A stretch of DNA of 64,000 bases from Paroceanicella profunda (lineage in GTDB: Bacteria > Pseudomonadota > Alphaproteobacteria > Rhodobacterales > Rhodobacteraceae): contig NZ_CP040819.1 of NCBI RefSeq assembly GCF_005887635.2, forward strand, positions 124,001 to 188,000. Direction: 5' to 3'. Positions 16,137-24,401 of this stretch are shown here, piece by piece (within the stretch, counting starts at the first letter, position 1; the number at the start of each line of letters is the position of its first letter). The position numbers and the translations under genes were made by a program. The notes beneath the pieces are model-generated. The model was given only the letters and a program-made list of their open reading frames with translations, did not search any database and was not told the origin of the DNA.

Positions 16137-17074
16137 GGCCGCTCCCGCTGGCGCTGGCGCTCCTGTGCGGCGCTCCGGCGGCGGCGGGGGACCGCGCCTA
16201 CGTGACCAACCAGCTGTCGGAGACCGTGTCCGTCGTGGATCTCGCCACCGGCACGGTGCTGCGCGAGATCGCGGTGCCGGGCAAGCCCGCGGGTGTGGCC
16301 GTGGCGCCGGATGGCGGCACGGTCTACGCCGTGAGCCCGGAGACGAAGACCCTCGACATCCTGCCCGCCGGCCCCGGCCAGCCGCGCCGCATCCCCCTGG
16401 ACGGCGGACCCTTCGGCGTGGCCGTCCACCCCTCCGGCAGCCTGGTCTACGTGGGAGACTGGTACGGCGCGCGCATCTTCGTGATCGACCCCGTGGCGGG
16501 GCGCGTGACCGGCGAGATCGCGGTGGGGGCCGCGCCCTCGGGCCTCGCGGTCACCCCGGACGGGCGGCTGCTGCTGAGCGCGGACCGCGACGCGGATTCC
16601 GTCTCGGTGATCGACACGGCCACCGCCCGGGTGGTCGCGCAGGTGGGGGTGGGCGGGCGGCCCTTCGGCCTCACCATCGGCCCCGACGGCCGCTTTGCCT
16701 ACACCGCCGACGTGGCCAGCGACACGGTGAGCGTGATCGACATCGCCGCCCGCGCGAAGGTGGGCACGGTGGCGGTGGGCGCGCGGCCCTACGCCGTCGC
16801 GCTCACCGGGCGCTACGGTTTCGTCACCAACCAGTACGGCGACTCGGTGAGCGTGTTCGAGCGTGAGAGCCTCGCGCCCGTCACCGAGATCGAGGTTGGC
16901 GAATATCCCGAGGGCATCGGGGTGAGCGGCGACACCGTGGTGGTTGCGAACTGGGCGTCCAACACGCTTACTGTGATAGACGCGACCCGGCTGGAGGCGT
17001 CGGGTGAGATCGCCGTCGGCGACGGCCCGCGCGCCTTCGGCCTCTTCATCGCGCAGGCCCCGCCGACCGACTGA
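16133..17074 (+). CDS. Second YVTN beta-propeller protein of the methanol cluster
   Basis: A 313-residue exported beta-propeller with signal peptide 'MRPLPLALALLCGAPAAAG' and about seven 'AYVTNQLSETVSVVDLATGTVLREIAVPGKPAGVAVAPDG'-like blades (quoted in part: 'VYVGDWYGARIFVIDPVAG', 'LLLSADRDADSVSVIDTAT', 'FAYTADVASDTVSVIDIAA'). It starts with TTG inside a TTGA overlap with the MxaD-like gene. It is a paralogue of the propeller on the opposite strand 2.5 kb away. The family partners PQQ-alcohol systems; function is unknown. It could bind the cofactor-containing dehydrogenase or monitor it. Confidence 0.88.
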   Translation: MRPLPLALALLCGAPAAAGDRAYVTNQLSETVSVVDLATGTVLREIAVPGKPAGVAVAPDGGTVYAVSPETKTLDILPAGPGQPRRIPLDGGPFGVAVHPSGSLVYVGDWYGARIFVIDPVAGRVTGEIAVGAAPSGLAVTPDGRLLLSADRDADSVSVIDTATARVVAQVGVGGRPFGLTIGPDGRFAYTADVASDTVSVIDIAARAKVGTVAVGARPYAVALTGRYGFVTNQYGDSVSVFERESLAPVTEIEVGEYPEGIGVSGDTVVVANWASNTLTVIDATRLEASGEIAVGDGPRAFGLFIAQAPPTD

Positions 17075-17095
17075 CAGAACAACAGGGAGACCGAC

Positions 17096-17809
17096 ATGAA
17101 ATCCGGAGAGATCGGACGCATCCTATTCGGGGCGGGAGGCCTCATCATCGGCATGCTGATCGGCGTGGCGGTGACGGACAGGGGCGATGACAGCCAGAAG
17201 GCGCTGCACGAGGACATGGCCGCCACCCGCAGCGCCGCGGAAGGCGTGGGAGACCGGGTGGGCCAGCTGGAGGAGCGCCTCTCCGGTGTCGAGGCCACGC
17301 TGGCCCGGCTGGAGGAAGGAGCGGGCAGCCTGAGCGACAAGCTCGACGCCACCGGCCAGGGCCTCGTGGAAAAACTCGACGCCCAGGCCAGCGCCGGGCA
17401 GGACGCGCTCAATGCCGCGCTGCAGGACATGGGCAGGCGCATCGACGCCGTGGCCGCGGCGCCCGCGCCGCAGCCCGGGGCGGAAAGTGCCGAGGAGGCC
17501 GCCGCCTCCGACCCCGCGGTGATGGAGAAGGACGAGGCCGACGCGGGCGAGGCCGCCGGCGAGGACGACGCAGACGGCCTGTCCGTGGGCCATGCGCAGG
17601 TCTTCGAGGACGGCAAGATCCGCGTCTTCCTCTCCGGCCTGACCGAGGGCAGCTACGACCGCAAGGCGCGGCTGGCGGTGAACGGCTTCGAGATGAAGAG
17701 CCTGCGCGCGAAGGACACCCTTCCGGTGCGCGTCGAGGACAAGGATTGCACCCTCACCCTCGACGCCATCCGGGACGACAAGGCGCAGATCTCCGTGGAT
17801 TGCCAGTAA
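17096..17809 (+). CDS. Membrane-anchored coiled-coil protein, unknown function
   Basis: A 237-residue protein with an N-terminal membrane anchor (residues 8-27, 'RILFGAGGLIIGMLIGVAV'), a long heptad-patterned coiled coil (about 40-120, e.g. 'VGQLEERLSGVEATLARLEE'), a strongly acidic Ala/Glu/Asp linker (about 130-165) and a compact C-terminal domain ('IRVFLSGLTEGSYDRKARLA', 'VRVEDKDCTLTLDAIRDD', two Cys at about 216 and 236). The layout suggests a periplasmic domain held away from the inner membrane. It is the last gene of the plus-strand methanol accessory operon, 21 bases after the propeller, with an AGGGAGACC ribosome site. I do not recognise the family. Confidence 0.8.
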   Translation: MKSGEIGRILFGAGGLIIGMLIGVAVTDRGDDSQKALHEDMAATRSAAEGVGDRVGQLEERLSGVEATLARLEEGAGSLSDKLDATGQGLVEKLDAQASAGQDALNAALQDMGRRIDAVAAAPAPQPGAESAEEAAASDPAVMEKDEADAGEAAGEDDADGLSVGHAQVFEDGKIRVFLSGLTEGSYDRKARLAVNGFEMKSLRAKDTLPVRVEDKDCTLTLDAIRDDKAQISVDCQ

Positions 17810-18287
17810 CCCCGGCGGCGAACCGGTCCCGGGCCGGTTCGCCACGCCTCTCCTCGGGACGTTCCGGTCATCAGATGCCGGTGAATGACGAGTGCCCCCG
17901 GCAGCGTTCCGCTCCGGACACGCCCCTGGCCGGTTCGCGGTGCCTCTCCTCGGGGCGTGCCGGGTATCGGATGCCGGCGGAGGACGAGTGGCCCCCGCCA
18001 CATCCGGCACCGAGGGGGGCAACCGCGCCCGCGCGGCGCATGATCTTGGCCAGCACGGTGCCGGCAGCATTGGCACGATGGTTGCCGACGCTGCCCCGGG
18101 CCGGACCGACATCGGCTCAGGGCGTGCCACGCAACAGGTTCTGGTGGACAATGAACGGCGGCGCGGGCCTGTATCGGTGGGCTGATCGACCGTTCCGGCG
18201 CGGTGCTCCACACCGCCGGGCATGGCGGCCGCCGGATCGTCACCGTGGATGCCGACGTGATCGGACGCCCGATCGCGCCGCGCCGGC
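17810..18287. repeat. Convergent gap with two imperfect ~80-bp direct repeats
   Basis: No gene is seen. A block beginning GGCCGGTTCG at 17832 recurs at 17928 (period 96). The copies share GCCTCTCCTCGGG, a variable GATGCCGG segment and ACGAGTG[G]CCCCCG at the same spacing, to about 17905 and 18002. They are diverged, so the duplication is not recent. The rest is featureless. Confidence 0.75.
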
Positions 18288-19061
18288 TCAGGGCGCGCCG
18301 CGCAGCGGCATGGCGCGGTCCATCGGGTAGTTCGCGGCGCTCCAGCCGTCCACGCCTTCGGGGTACCAGTGGATCGAACTGTAGCCCAGGGAAACCGCCC
18401 GGCGCGCGGCGTTCCAGGACATCCAGCACTCCGCCTTGCAGAAGAGCACCATGGTCCGGTCCGTCCGGCCGCCCGACAGCCGGGCGAGCATGTCGGCGAA
18501 CCAGCTCTCCGTGTCCGGGTCCAGCGCGCCGTAGCCGGTGTTGGCCAGCCAGACGGCGCCGCGGATCGTGTCATGCGGCGTGTCGCGCCAGACCGTGCCC
18601 TCCGGCAGGTTGGCCGGCCGGAACGCATGCGGCAGGGTGTCGACGAAGGGCACCCCGGCCTGCCACAGCCGGTGCGCCTCCCCGGTGTCGATCACTGTGG
18701 CGCCGGCGAGCGTCGCGGGCACCGGCGCGCGATAGTTCTCCGTCCGATAGCTGTCGGGCTCGGGCACCGCCCCGGCCTGGGAGGCCGTTGCCGGGGCCGC
18801 CAGCCCGGGTTGGGGCGCTGCGACGCTCAGCGCCATCAGCAACAGGGCCAAGCCCGCCGCCAGCCCTTGCGGCGCGCGGCGGTGCCGCCGGGCACCGGAA
18901 CGCCGCCCGGCACCGGGCCTGCGCTCCGGATCTTTCGGAGCCTGAGCAGCCTTGCAGGCGAGGCCCGCCCCAGCGGCGCTGCCAGCGGCCGGGGCGGATG
19001 GCGGAAGGGGGCCCTCCGCGGGCTGCGGCGGACGGGGGGGCAGGTCCCGGCCGCGGGGCAT
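18288..19061 (-). CDS. PQQ-dependent catabolism-associated CXXCW-motif rhodanese-like protein
   Basis: The C-terminal 160 residues form a rhodanese-like domain: 'ATVIDTGEAHRLWQAGVPFVDTLPHAFRPANLPEGTVWRD' region, then the redox-type motif 'CKAECW' in 'VLFCKAECWMSWNAARRAV' (Cys pair separated by three residues, then Trp). This family occurs with PQQ-alcohol dehydrogenase systems and may act in periplasmic redox or cofactor chemistry. The ATG overlaps the xoxJ stop (ATGA), implying coupling, but it gives an odd 65-residue Pro/Arg-rich lead before the hydrophobic signal core 'LAAGLALLLMALSVAAP'. A shorter non-ATG start just before that core is possible; the start is therefore uncertain. Confidence 0.82.
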   Translation of the reverse strand: MPRGRDLPPRPPQPAEGPLPPSAPAAGSAAGAGLACKAAQAPKDPERRPGAGRRSGARRHRRAPQGLAAGLALLLMALSVAAPQPGLAAPATASQAGAVPEPDSYRTENYRAPVPATLAGATVIDTGEAHRLWQAGVPFVDTLPHAFRPANLPEGTVWRDTPHDTIRGAVWLANTGYGALDPDTESWFADMLARLSGGRTDRTMVLFCKAECWMSWNAARRAVSLGYSSIHWYPEGVDGWSAANYPMDRAMPLRGAP

Positions 19062-19918
19062 CAGGGGATGGCCTTCAGCGCCGTGCCCTGGTCATTGAGC
19101 ATCGGCACGCCGTAGTCCGCCAGAATGGCGTCGATCTCGGCCTGGTTGCGCCGGATGAGGCTGTTGAGCTTGCGCTTCCACACCAGCTCGCCCTGCCGGA
19201 CACCCATGGTGATGCGGTAGAACAGCCGCGGCGGCAGGGTTTCCTTGACCAGCGGCGTGACGGTGAGCGCCACGCCGGCATCCCGCGCCAGCGCACCGCC
19301 GATCGGGCCCCAGAGCACGGCCACGTCGATCTGCCCGGAGGAGAGATCCGCGATCATCTTCGCGGAGGGCGACTCGTAGCGGCTGTCGACCATGAGCTGG
19401 TAGCCCTCCACCTGCCCCATCAGCCCGTTGCGCGCGAGATGCGAGGCCGGCGGCGTGCCGGCGACCACCCCGATCCGGGCCGCCTTCAGCTTCGGATCGG
19501 ACAGGGTGTCGACCGCGGAGAGCGGGCTGTCCGCCCGGGTGATGAGCGCGTAGGCGGAGGTGAGGTAGTGGTTGGTGTTGAGCACCAGCTCATGGCCCTG
19601 GGCATAGCCGATCACCACGTCGCAGCGGTCCTCCCCCAGGGTCTTGCGAATGAAGCCCGTCGCCATCGGGAACCAGTAATACTCCAGCGGCAGGCCGAGC
19701 TTTTCGGCGAACAGGCTGGCGATGCGGTTCTCATAGCCGGTGCCCTTCTTGTCGGAAAACGGGTAGGCCGCCGGGTCCGCGCAGACGCGGAAGGCGGTCT
19801 GCGAGGTGAGGTCGGAGGTCTGCCCCGCCGCGGAACCGGCGGCCAGACAGAGGAGCGCCGCCAGCACGGCGCCCCCCGCGCGGGTACAGGCCCCGCGCTC
19901 AGCCCCCCATGCAGGCAT
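19061..19918 (-). CDS. xoxJ: XoxJ/MxaJ-type periplasmic protein of methanol dehydrogenase
   Basis: A 285-residue periplasmic solute-binding-protein fold. After the signal peptide ('GGAVLAALLCLAAGSAAGQT') come 'FRVCADPAAYPFSDKKGTGYENRIASLFAEKLG' (split), 'EDRCDVVIGYAQGHELVLNTN', 'IDVAVLWGPIGGALARDAG' and 'VKETLPPRLFYRITMGVR'. XoxJ binds XoxF and is thought to help its activation or maturation rather than transport. I chose the ATG at 19918, which overlaps the xoxG end by 20 bases and gives a normal signal peptide; an ATG 66 bases further upstream would add an Arg-rich lead. The stop overlaps the CXXCW-gene start. Confidence 0.92.
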   Translation of the reverse strand: MPAWGAERGACTRAGGAVLAALLCLAAGSAAGQTSDLTSQTAFRVCADPAAYPFSDKKGTGYENRIASLFAEKLGLPLEYYWFPMATGFIRKTLGEDRCDVVIGYAQGHELVLNTNHYLTSAYALITRADSPLSAVDTLSDPKLKAARIGVVAGTPPASHLARNGLMGQVEGYQLMVDSRYESPSAKMIADLSSGQIDVAVLWGPIGGALARDAGVALTVTPLVKETLPPRLFYRITMGVRQGELVWKRKLNSLIRRNQAEIDAILADYGVPMLNDQGTALKAIP

Positions 19919-20420
19919 CTTCGTTCTCGGTGAAGGCATCCGATTTCGATTCCTTCTTCGCCGGGCGGCCGCGCGGAATGGCATCGGTGCCGCGGGCCTT
20001 GAGGTAGATGTAGATGTCGTCGATGTAGCACATCACGTTCTTGTTGGTGCCGAAGGAGGGCATCACCTGGTTCTGCGAGGAGTTCACCTCCTTCTTGCCG
20101 TTGGTGACCACGTCGATGAAATCATAATAGTCGAGGTTCAGCGCCGATTTCTTCAGCGCCGGGGCATAGGTGGAACCCTCGCCATCCGGGCCGTGGCACA
20201 CGTGGCACTCCGCGTGGTAGCGGCGGAAGCCGGAGAAGGTGTACCAGTCCACGGTGCCATCCTCGGACACCTTGAAGGTGGGAATGTCATCGGCGGTGAA
20301 CCACTTGCCGCCTTCCTCGTACTCGGCGGTGACATTGTCGGAGTCCTGGGCCGAAGCCGTGCCTGCGGCGCCGAGAACCGCGCAGAGCGCGATCAGGCTC
20401 CATGATCGGATGGATGGCAT
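19899..20420 (-). CDS. xoxG: XoxG c-type cytochrome (methanol metabolism-related)
   Basis: A 173-residue periplasmic cytochrome, the electron acceptor of XoxF. Signal peptide 'WSLIALCAVLGAAGTASAQ'; single haem site CHVCH at residues 72-76, which has a His inside the CXXCH; 'MPSFGTNKNVMCYIDDIYIYLKARG' in the C-terminal part holds the probable axial Met. Extra cysteines (Cys131 region in 'NVMCY', and 'EDACMGG' at the end) agree with the four-cysteine methanol-related cytochrome family. It lies between xoxF and xoxJ, the conserved order of xoxFGJ loci, and is separated from xoxF by a strong hairpin. Confidence 0.93.
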   Translation of the reverse strand: MPSIRSWSLIALCAVLGAAGTASAQDSDNVTAEYEEGGKWFTADDIPTFKVSEDGTVDWYTFSGFRRYHAECHVCHGPDGEGSTYAPALKKSALNLDYYDFIDVVTNGKKEVNSSQNQVMPSFGTNKNVMCYIDDIYIYLKARGTDAIPRGRPAKKESKSDAFTENEDACMGG

Positions 20421-20502
20421 TCGTCTCTCCCTTTGGCCGCTCTTCGGCGGCGAATCTTGTGGTTGATTGGGGTCAACACCCTGAAAGAAAATATAAAGCC
20501 AA

Positions 20503-20531
20503 GGGGCCGGGCTTCAAAGAAGCCCGGCCCC
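20503..20531 (-). terminator. Hairpin terminator/attenuator between xoxF and xoxG
   Basis: GGGGCCGGGCTT and AAGCCCGGCCCC form a perfect 12-bp stem with a 5-base loop. On the minus strand it is followed by a T-rich tract (TTGGCTTTATATTTTC). Being inside the xox operon, it probably ends most xoxF transcripts and lets some read on into xoxGJ. Confidence 0.8.
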
Positions 20532-20567
20532 CGACATTGGTCGTATGTGCCTTTCGGCAGGGGAGGA

Positions 20568-22367
20568 TCAGTTCGGCAGCGCGAAGACCGTGAGCTGCCC
20601 GCCAAGCGCGGTGTAGTTGTTCAGCGAGGCATAGCCGCCCACGGCGCCCAATCCGTCATTGGGGTTGGTGAGACCGGCCGCGAGGCCGATGCCGGCCCAG
20701 CCGCCCACGCCGGAGAGGATGGCCACGTACTGCTTGCCCTCCAGGCTGTAGGTCATCACGTTGCCGATGATGCCCGAGGGGGTCTTGAACTTGTAGAGCT
20801 CGTCACCCGTCTCGGCATCGACCGCCTTCAGGTAGCCTTCCAGCGTGCCGTAGAACACCACGTCACCCGCGGTGGCCAGCGCGCCGGACCACACCGAGAA
20901 GCGCTCCGGCAGGGACCACTTGATCTCGCCCTTGGTCGCGTCCCAGGCGATGAAGTTGCCCATGCCGCCGTGGCTGTCCGGAGCGGGGTACATGGCCAGC
21001 GTGGCGCCCACGTAGGGCTGGCCGGCGGTGTAGCTCACCCGGAAGGGCTCGTAGTCCATGCACACATGGTTGGTGGGCACATAGTGCAGGCCGGTCTTGG
21101 GGCTGAACGCCGCCGGCTGCTGGTCCTTGGAGCCGAGGGCCGCCGGGCAGATGCCGGTGGAGTTCTCGTCCTCGCCGTTCTGTTCGGTGGAGTATTCGGC
21201 GACGACCTGCGGACGCCCGTACTGGTCGGAGTCCTTGTCCATCACCACTTCGGTCGCCCAGTTCACCGCCGGGTCGTACTTCTTGGCCACCAGCAGTTCG
21301 CCCGTCACCCGGTCCAGCGTGTAGCCGAAGCCGTTGCGGTCGAAGTGCACCAGCACCTTGCGCATCTCGCCGTCGATCTCCTGGTCGGAGAGGATCATCT
21401 CGTTGACGCCGTCATAGTCCCATTCGTCATGCGGCGTCATCTGGTAGACCCACTTGGCCACGCCCGTGTCCGCGTCGCGCGCGAAGATGGTCATCGACCA
21501 CTTGTTGTCGCCCGGGCGCTGGGTGGGGTTCCAGGTGGAGGGGTTGCCGGAGCCGTAATAGAAGAGGTTGGTTTCCGGATCATAGGAATACCAGCCCCAG
21601 GTGGTGCCGCCGCCGATCTTCCACTGGTCGCCTTCCCAGGTGTTGATCGAGCTGTCCGCGCCCACCGGCTTGCCCAGCGAGGTGGTGTTCTCGTCGAACA
21701 TCAGCTGGTCGTCCGGGCCCACCGAATAGGCGCGCCAGAGCTTCTCGCCGGTGTTCATGTCATAGGCCGTCACATGGCCCTGCACACCGAATTCGCCGCC
21801 GGAGATGCCGACGATGATCTTGTCCTTCACCGGCAGCACAGTGGCGGTGTTGGTCTCGCCCTTGGTGGGGTCGCCGTTCACCGCGGACCATTTCACCTCG
21901 CCGGTCTTCGCGTCCAGCGCCACCACGGTGGTATCGGCCTGGTGGAGGAAGACCATGTCGTTGGCATAGGCGAGGCCGCGGTTGACCGTGTCGCAGCACA
22001 TCACCGGGATGACGTCGGTGTCCTGCTTGGGCTCGTAGCGCCACTTGATCGCGCCGTCATTGGCGAGGTCGAGGGCGTAGACCACGTTCGGGAAGGGCGT
22101 GTGCACGTACATCGTGTCACCCACCACGAGCGGTGAGCCCTCATGCCCGCGCAGCACGCCGGTCGAGAAGGTCCATGCGACCTGCAGGTCCCCGACGTTG
22201 TCCTTGTTGATCTGGTCGAGCTTCGAATAGCGCTGGTTGGCGTAGTCGCCGGTCTGGAGGACCCACTGGTCGGGGTCCTGCGTCATTTCGAGAACCTTGT
22301 CGTTGGCCTGAGCCGCGAAGCCGCCGGCGAGCAGCAACGCGGCAGTAGCCATGAGCGTGTTACGCAT
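20568..22367 (-). CDS. xoxF: Lanthanide-dependent methanol dehydrogenase XoxF (PQQ quinoprotein)
   Basis: A 599-residue periplasmic quinoprotein oxidising methanol (and often formaldehyde). Signal peptide '[17 protein letters not shown]'; eight-bladed propeller with tryptophan-docking motifs; vicinal disulfide Cys124-Cys125 ('[10 protein letters not shown]') over the PQQ; metal/PQQ ligands Glu192 ('GGEFGV') and Asn275 ('[10 protein letters not shown]'); catalytic Asp317 and, two residues on, Asp319 in '[11 protein letters not shown]'. Asp319 is the residue that marks XoxF and coordinates a lanthanide; calcium-type MxaF has Ala there. It donates electrons to XoxG. No mxaF was seen in the window. 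It is preceded by a strong ribosome site (AAAGGGAGAAAACG) and a 600-base leader region. Confidence 0.97.
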   Translation of the reverse strand: MRNTLMATAALLLAGGFAAQANDKVLEMTQDPDQWVLQTGDYANQRYSKLDQINKDNVGDLQVAWTFSTGVLRGHEGSPLVVGDTMYVHTPFPNVVYALDLANDGAIKWRYEPKQDTDVIPVMCCDTVNRGLAYANDMVFLHQADTTVVALDAKTGEVKWSAVNGDPTKGETNTATVLPVKDKIIVGISGGEFGVQGHVTAYDMNTGEKLWRAYSVGPDDQLMFDENTTSLGKPVGADSSINTWEGDQWKIGGGTTWGWYSYDPETNLFYYGSGNPSTWNPTQRPGDNKWSMTIFARDADTGVAKWVYQMTPHDEWDYDGVNEMILSDQEIDGEMRKVLVHFDRNGFGYTLDRVTGELLVAKKYDPAVNWATEVVMDKDSDQYGRPQVVAEYSTEQNGEDENSTGICPAALGSKDQQPAAFSPKTGLHYVPTNHVCMDYEPFRVSYTAGQPYVGATLAMYPAPDSHGGMGNFIAWDATKGEIKWSLPERFSVWSGALATAGDVVFYGTLEGYLKAVDAETGDELYKFKTPSGIIGNVMTYSLEGKQYVAILSGVGGWAGIGLAAGLTNPNDGLGAVGGYASLNNYTALGGQLTVFALPN

Positions 22368-22834
22368 CGTTTTCTCCCTTTGTGGCCGCGGATATCGGAG
22401 CCGGGCTCCCCTCCGCGTATTATTCGAGGCGACCCGCGCGCCCCGGGTTCAGGTCGGCCGCGAGACCGTTCCTAAGGACTTCATAAGAGCGGCGGCGGCC
22501 GGTCTGCGTCAACGGTGTGCAGGGTCTTGTTGGGCTAAAGTAGTACCCGCCGCGCGCGCCCCGGCCGGGAGGGCGGAAAGGCGGCGCCGGAGCCGCCCTG
22601 CGGCCTCCCGCGCGCCCTGCGAGGGCGGGTCGTCCTGAACGGAATTCGGGGGGAGCAAGGGCCCGGGCAAGGCGGCGGCGTGGGCCCTGCGCCCCGGACA
22701 CATGTCCGGTGGAGACCAGGGGCCGACGCGGGCTGGAAGACGGTGTCCGGCCGCGGGCCCGGGGCCCGCGCTGCGCCCATCCTTCCCCGCCTTCGGCCGG
22801 CGCGGTGCCCGCCCGCCTGGCAGGCCGTTCATCA
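22368..22834. other. xoxF upstream region
   Basis: A 470-base stretch between xoxF and the repeat that follows the cytochrome gene. No coding sequence is credible. It presumably holds the xoxF promoter; no sequence matching a known regulator site could be named. Several GC-rich inverted repeats occur but without T-runs. Confidence 0.4.
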
Positions 22835-22984
22835 GCCCGGTCACGGCCGGGCGGTGGTCGATCCGCCCGTCCGGGAGCCTGCTGTGGTTCTACTGCCCGT
22901 CCGGGGCCGGGTGGCAGCTTATCCGCCCGGCCGGAACCGGGCGGGGGCCTCGTTGCCCGGGCAGGACCGGGCGGGAGCCTTACT
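22835..22984. repeat. 30-bp imperfect tandem repeat, 5 units
   Basis: Five contiguous units start with GCCCG at 22835, 22865, 22895, 22925 and 22955. The shared pattern is GCCCGxCCGGxxCCGGGxGG followed by a less conserved ten bases. The last unit includes the stop codon of the cytochrome c gene. Each unit can form a small hairpin (GCCCG/CGGGC). It lies in the 3' region of the cytochrome gene and before xoxF, so it may stabilise or terminate the transcript. No spacers, so not CRISPR. Confidence 0.88.
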
Positions 22985-23354
22985 TGAAGGTCGAGAGATA
23001 GGCGATCACGTCCTCGCGCTCGTCGTCCTTGCGCAGGCCGGCGAAGGTCATCTTGGTGCCCTTCACGAAATCCTTCGGCTTGGTGAGGAATTCCGCGATG
23101 TGCTCGGGCGTCCAGACCAGCCCGCCCGCGGCCGCCTCCTGCATGCCGGAGGAATACTTGAAATCCCCGATCGAGCCGGCGGGGCGCCCGACGATGCCGT
23201 TGAGCTCCGGACCCACCTTGTTGGACGCGCCCTCGCCGACCGCGTGGCAGGCCTGGCACTTGCGGAACACCTTCTCTCCCTTCTCGGGGTCGCCGTCGGC
23301 GAGCGCCGGGCTGGCGAGGGCAAGGAGCGTGGCTGTGAGGATCAGGCGATTCAT
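22980..23354 (-). CDS. Class I cytochrome c (c-550/isocytochrome c2-like)
   Basis: A 124-residue periplasmic cytochrome with signal peptide 'MNRLILTATLLALASPALAD', haem site CQACH (residues 33-37) and axial Met102 in 'KGTKMTFAGL'; 'NKVGPELNGIVGRPAG' is the typical class I segment. It would carry electrons from XoxG to the terminal oxidase. Its place between fghA and xoxF parallels cycI beside adhI in Rhodobacter. I chose the ATG at the signal peptide, with AAAGGGAAAG just upstream; 12 further codons upstream overlap the fghA tail and are less likely. Confidence 0.93.
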   Translation of the reverse strand: MNRLILTATLLALASPALADGDPEKGEKVFRKCQACHAVGEGASNKVGPELNGIVGRPAGSIGDFKYSSGMQEAAAGGLVWTPEHIAEFLTKPKDFVKGTKMTFAGLRKDDEREDVIAYLSTFK

Positions 23355-23386
23355 CTGGCTTTCCCTTTCTGGCTTCTTCCAGGCGG

Positions 23387-24214
23387 TCACTTCAGGCGGT
23401 CGGCATGCCAGTCGACATGATCACCGGCAAAACTCTGGACGAAAAAGTAGCTGTGGTCGTATCCCGGCTGCATGCGGAACACGGATGGAGTGCGGCTTCG
23501 GGCCAGCGCGGCCGACAGGGCCTCCGGCTTCAGCAGGTCGAGGAACTGGTCCGAGGCGCCCTGGTCGATCAGCATGCCGCCCTTCCAGCCGCCGGCGCCC
23601 ACCAGCAGCGTGGAATCATGCCCGCTCCAGGCGCTTTCGTCCGCGCCCAGATAGGCGGTGAGCTGCTTGCGGCCCCAGTCCGAGCCGGTGGGGTTCGCGA
23701 TCGGCGCGAAGGCCGAGAGCGAGCGGTAGGCGCCCGGATTGCGCAGCGCCAGCGTGATGGCGCCGTGGCCGCCCATGGAGTGGCCGGTGATGCCGTGCCT
23801 GTCCGGCAGCACCGGGAATTCGGCCTGCACCAGGGCGCGCAGCTCGGTCAGCACGTAGTCGTACATGCGGTAATGGGCGGCCCAGGGCGCCTCGGTGGCG
23901 TTCACGTAGAAGCCCGCGCCCTTGCCCAGGTCATAGGCGTCGTCATCCGCCACGCCGTCGCCGCGCGGGCTGGTGTCGGGGAAGACGAGGGCGAGGCCGC
24001 GGCGCGCGGCATGTTCCTGCAGCCCGGCCTTGGTCATCGCGTTCTCATGCGTGCAGGTGAGCCCGGAGAGATACCACAGGCAGGGCACCGGCCCCTTGCT
24101 GGCCTGCGGGGGCAGATAGACGGCGAAGGTCATCTCGCAATCGGTCGAGGTCGCGGCATGGGTATATACGCCCTGCACGCCGCCGAAGCTCGCGTTCTCC
24201 GATTTGATCTCCAT
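23387..24214 (-). CDS. fghA: S-formylglutathione hydrolase
   Basis: A 275-residue cytosolic alpha/beta-hydrolase (esterase D family) that splits S-formylglutathione into formate and GSH, the second step of GSH-dependent formaldehyde oxidation. Nucleophile Ser146 in 'GHSMGG', acid Asp222 in 'DQGASDQF' and base His254 in 'GYDHSYFF'; the oxyanion region 'LSGLTCTHENAMTKAG' is typical. Full length for the family. The ATG has AAAGGAA six bases upstream; a GTG directly before it is the only alternative. It follows adhI on the same strand and precedes the cytochrome gene by 32 bases, though a divergent small gene lies between it and adhI. Confidence 0.95.
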   Translation of the reverse strand: MEIKSENASFGGVQGVYTHAATSTDCEMTFAVYLPPQASKGPVPCLWYLSGLTCTHENAMTKAGLQEHAARRGLALVFPDTSPRGDGVADDDAYDLGKGAGFYVNATEAPWAAHYRMYDYVLTELRALVQAEFPVLPDRHGITGHSMGGHGAITLALRNPGAYRSLSAFAPIANPTGSDWGRKQLTAYLGADESAWSGHDSTLLVGAGGWKGGMLIDQGASDQFLDLLKPEALSAALARSRTPSVFRMQPGYDHSYFFVQSFAGDHVDWHADRLK

Positions 24215-24235
24215 CACATTCCTTTCAGGGAGCGT

Positions 24236-24261
24236 GGAACCAGTTACGATCCCGTGACGTT
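24236..24261 (+). promoter_or_regulatory. EcfG (general stress sigma) promoter of the 22-residue membrane protein gene
   Basis: GGAAC, a 17-base spacer and CGTT give an exact match to the alphaproteobacterial EcfG consensus (GGAAC-N16/17-CGTT). The expected transcription start is about 30 bases before the small-protein ATG, which has its own ribosome site and downstream terminator. Confidence 0.7.
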
Positions 24262-24298
24262 ACCTATCCGAATACAGGTTGTAGAACGGAGAGGAACA

Positions 24299-24367
24299 AT
24301 GCATTCGATCATCTATCTCGTCGGTCTGGTTGTTGTCGTCGGCGCCATCATCAGCTTCGTGGCCTGA
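24299..24367 (+). CDS. 22-residue single-span membrane microprotein
   Basis: This reading frame encodes just 22 residues: a short polar start (MHS) followed by one continuous hydrophobic helix ('IIYLVGLVVVVGAIISFVA'). Support for it being real: an EcfG-type promoter about 40 bases upstream, a good ribosome site (GGAGAGGA four bases before ATG) and a strong hairpin terminator 35 bases after the stop, so it is a complete one-gene transcription unit. It lies on the plus strand between fghA and adhI. Very small one-helix proteins of this 'IIYLVGL' type are, from memory, seen in other alphaproteobacteria as unannotated hypotheticals. A role in stress adaptation of the membrane is inference from its promoter. 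Confidence 0.75.
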   Translation: MHSIIYLVGLVVVVGAIISFVA

Positions 24368-24401
24368 CAAGACAAAACCCGATCCGGTTCGAACAGACTT
24401 C

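Noticed and set aside
22420..23259. A 279-residue minus frame through the 30-bp repeats as a repeat protein
   Set aside because: It overlaps the cytochrome c gene in another frame, has no start signal and its repeats are explained by the DNA array.
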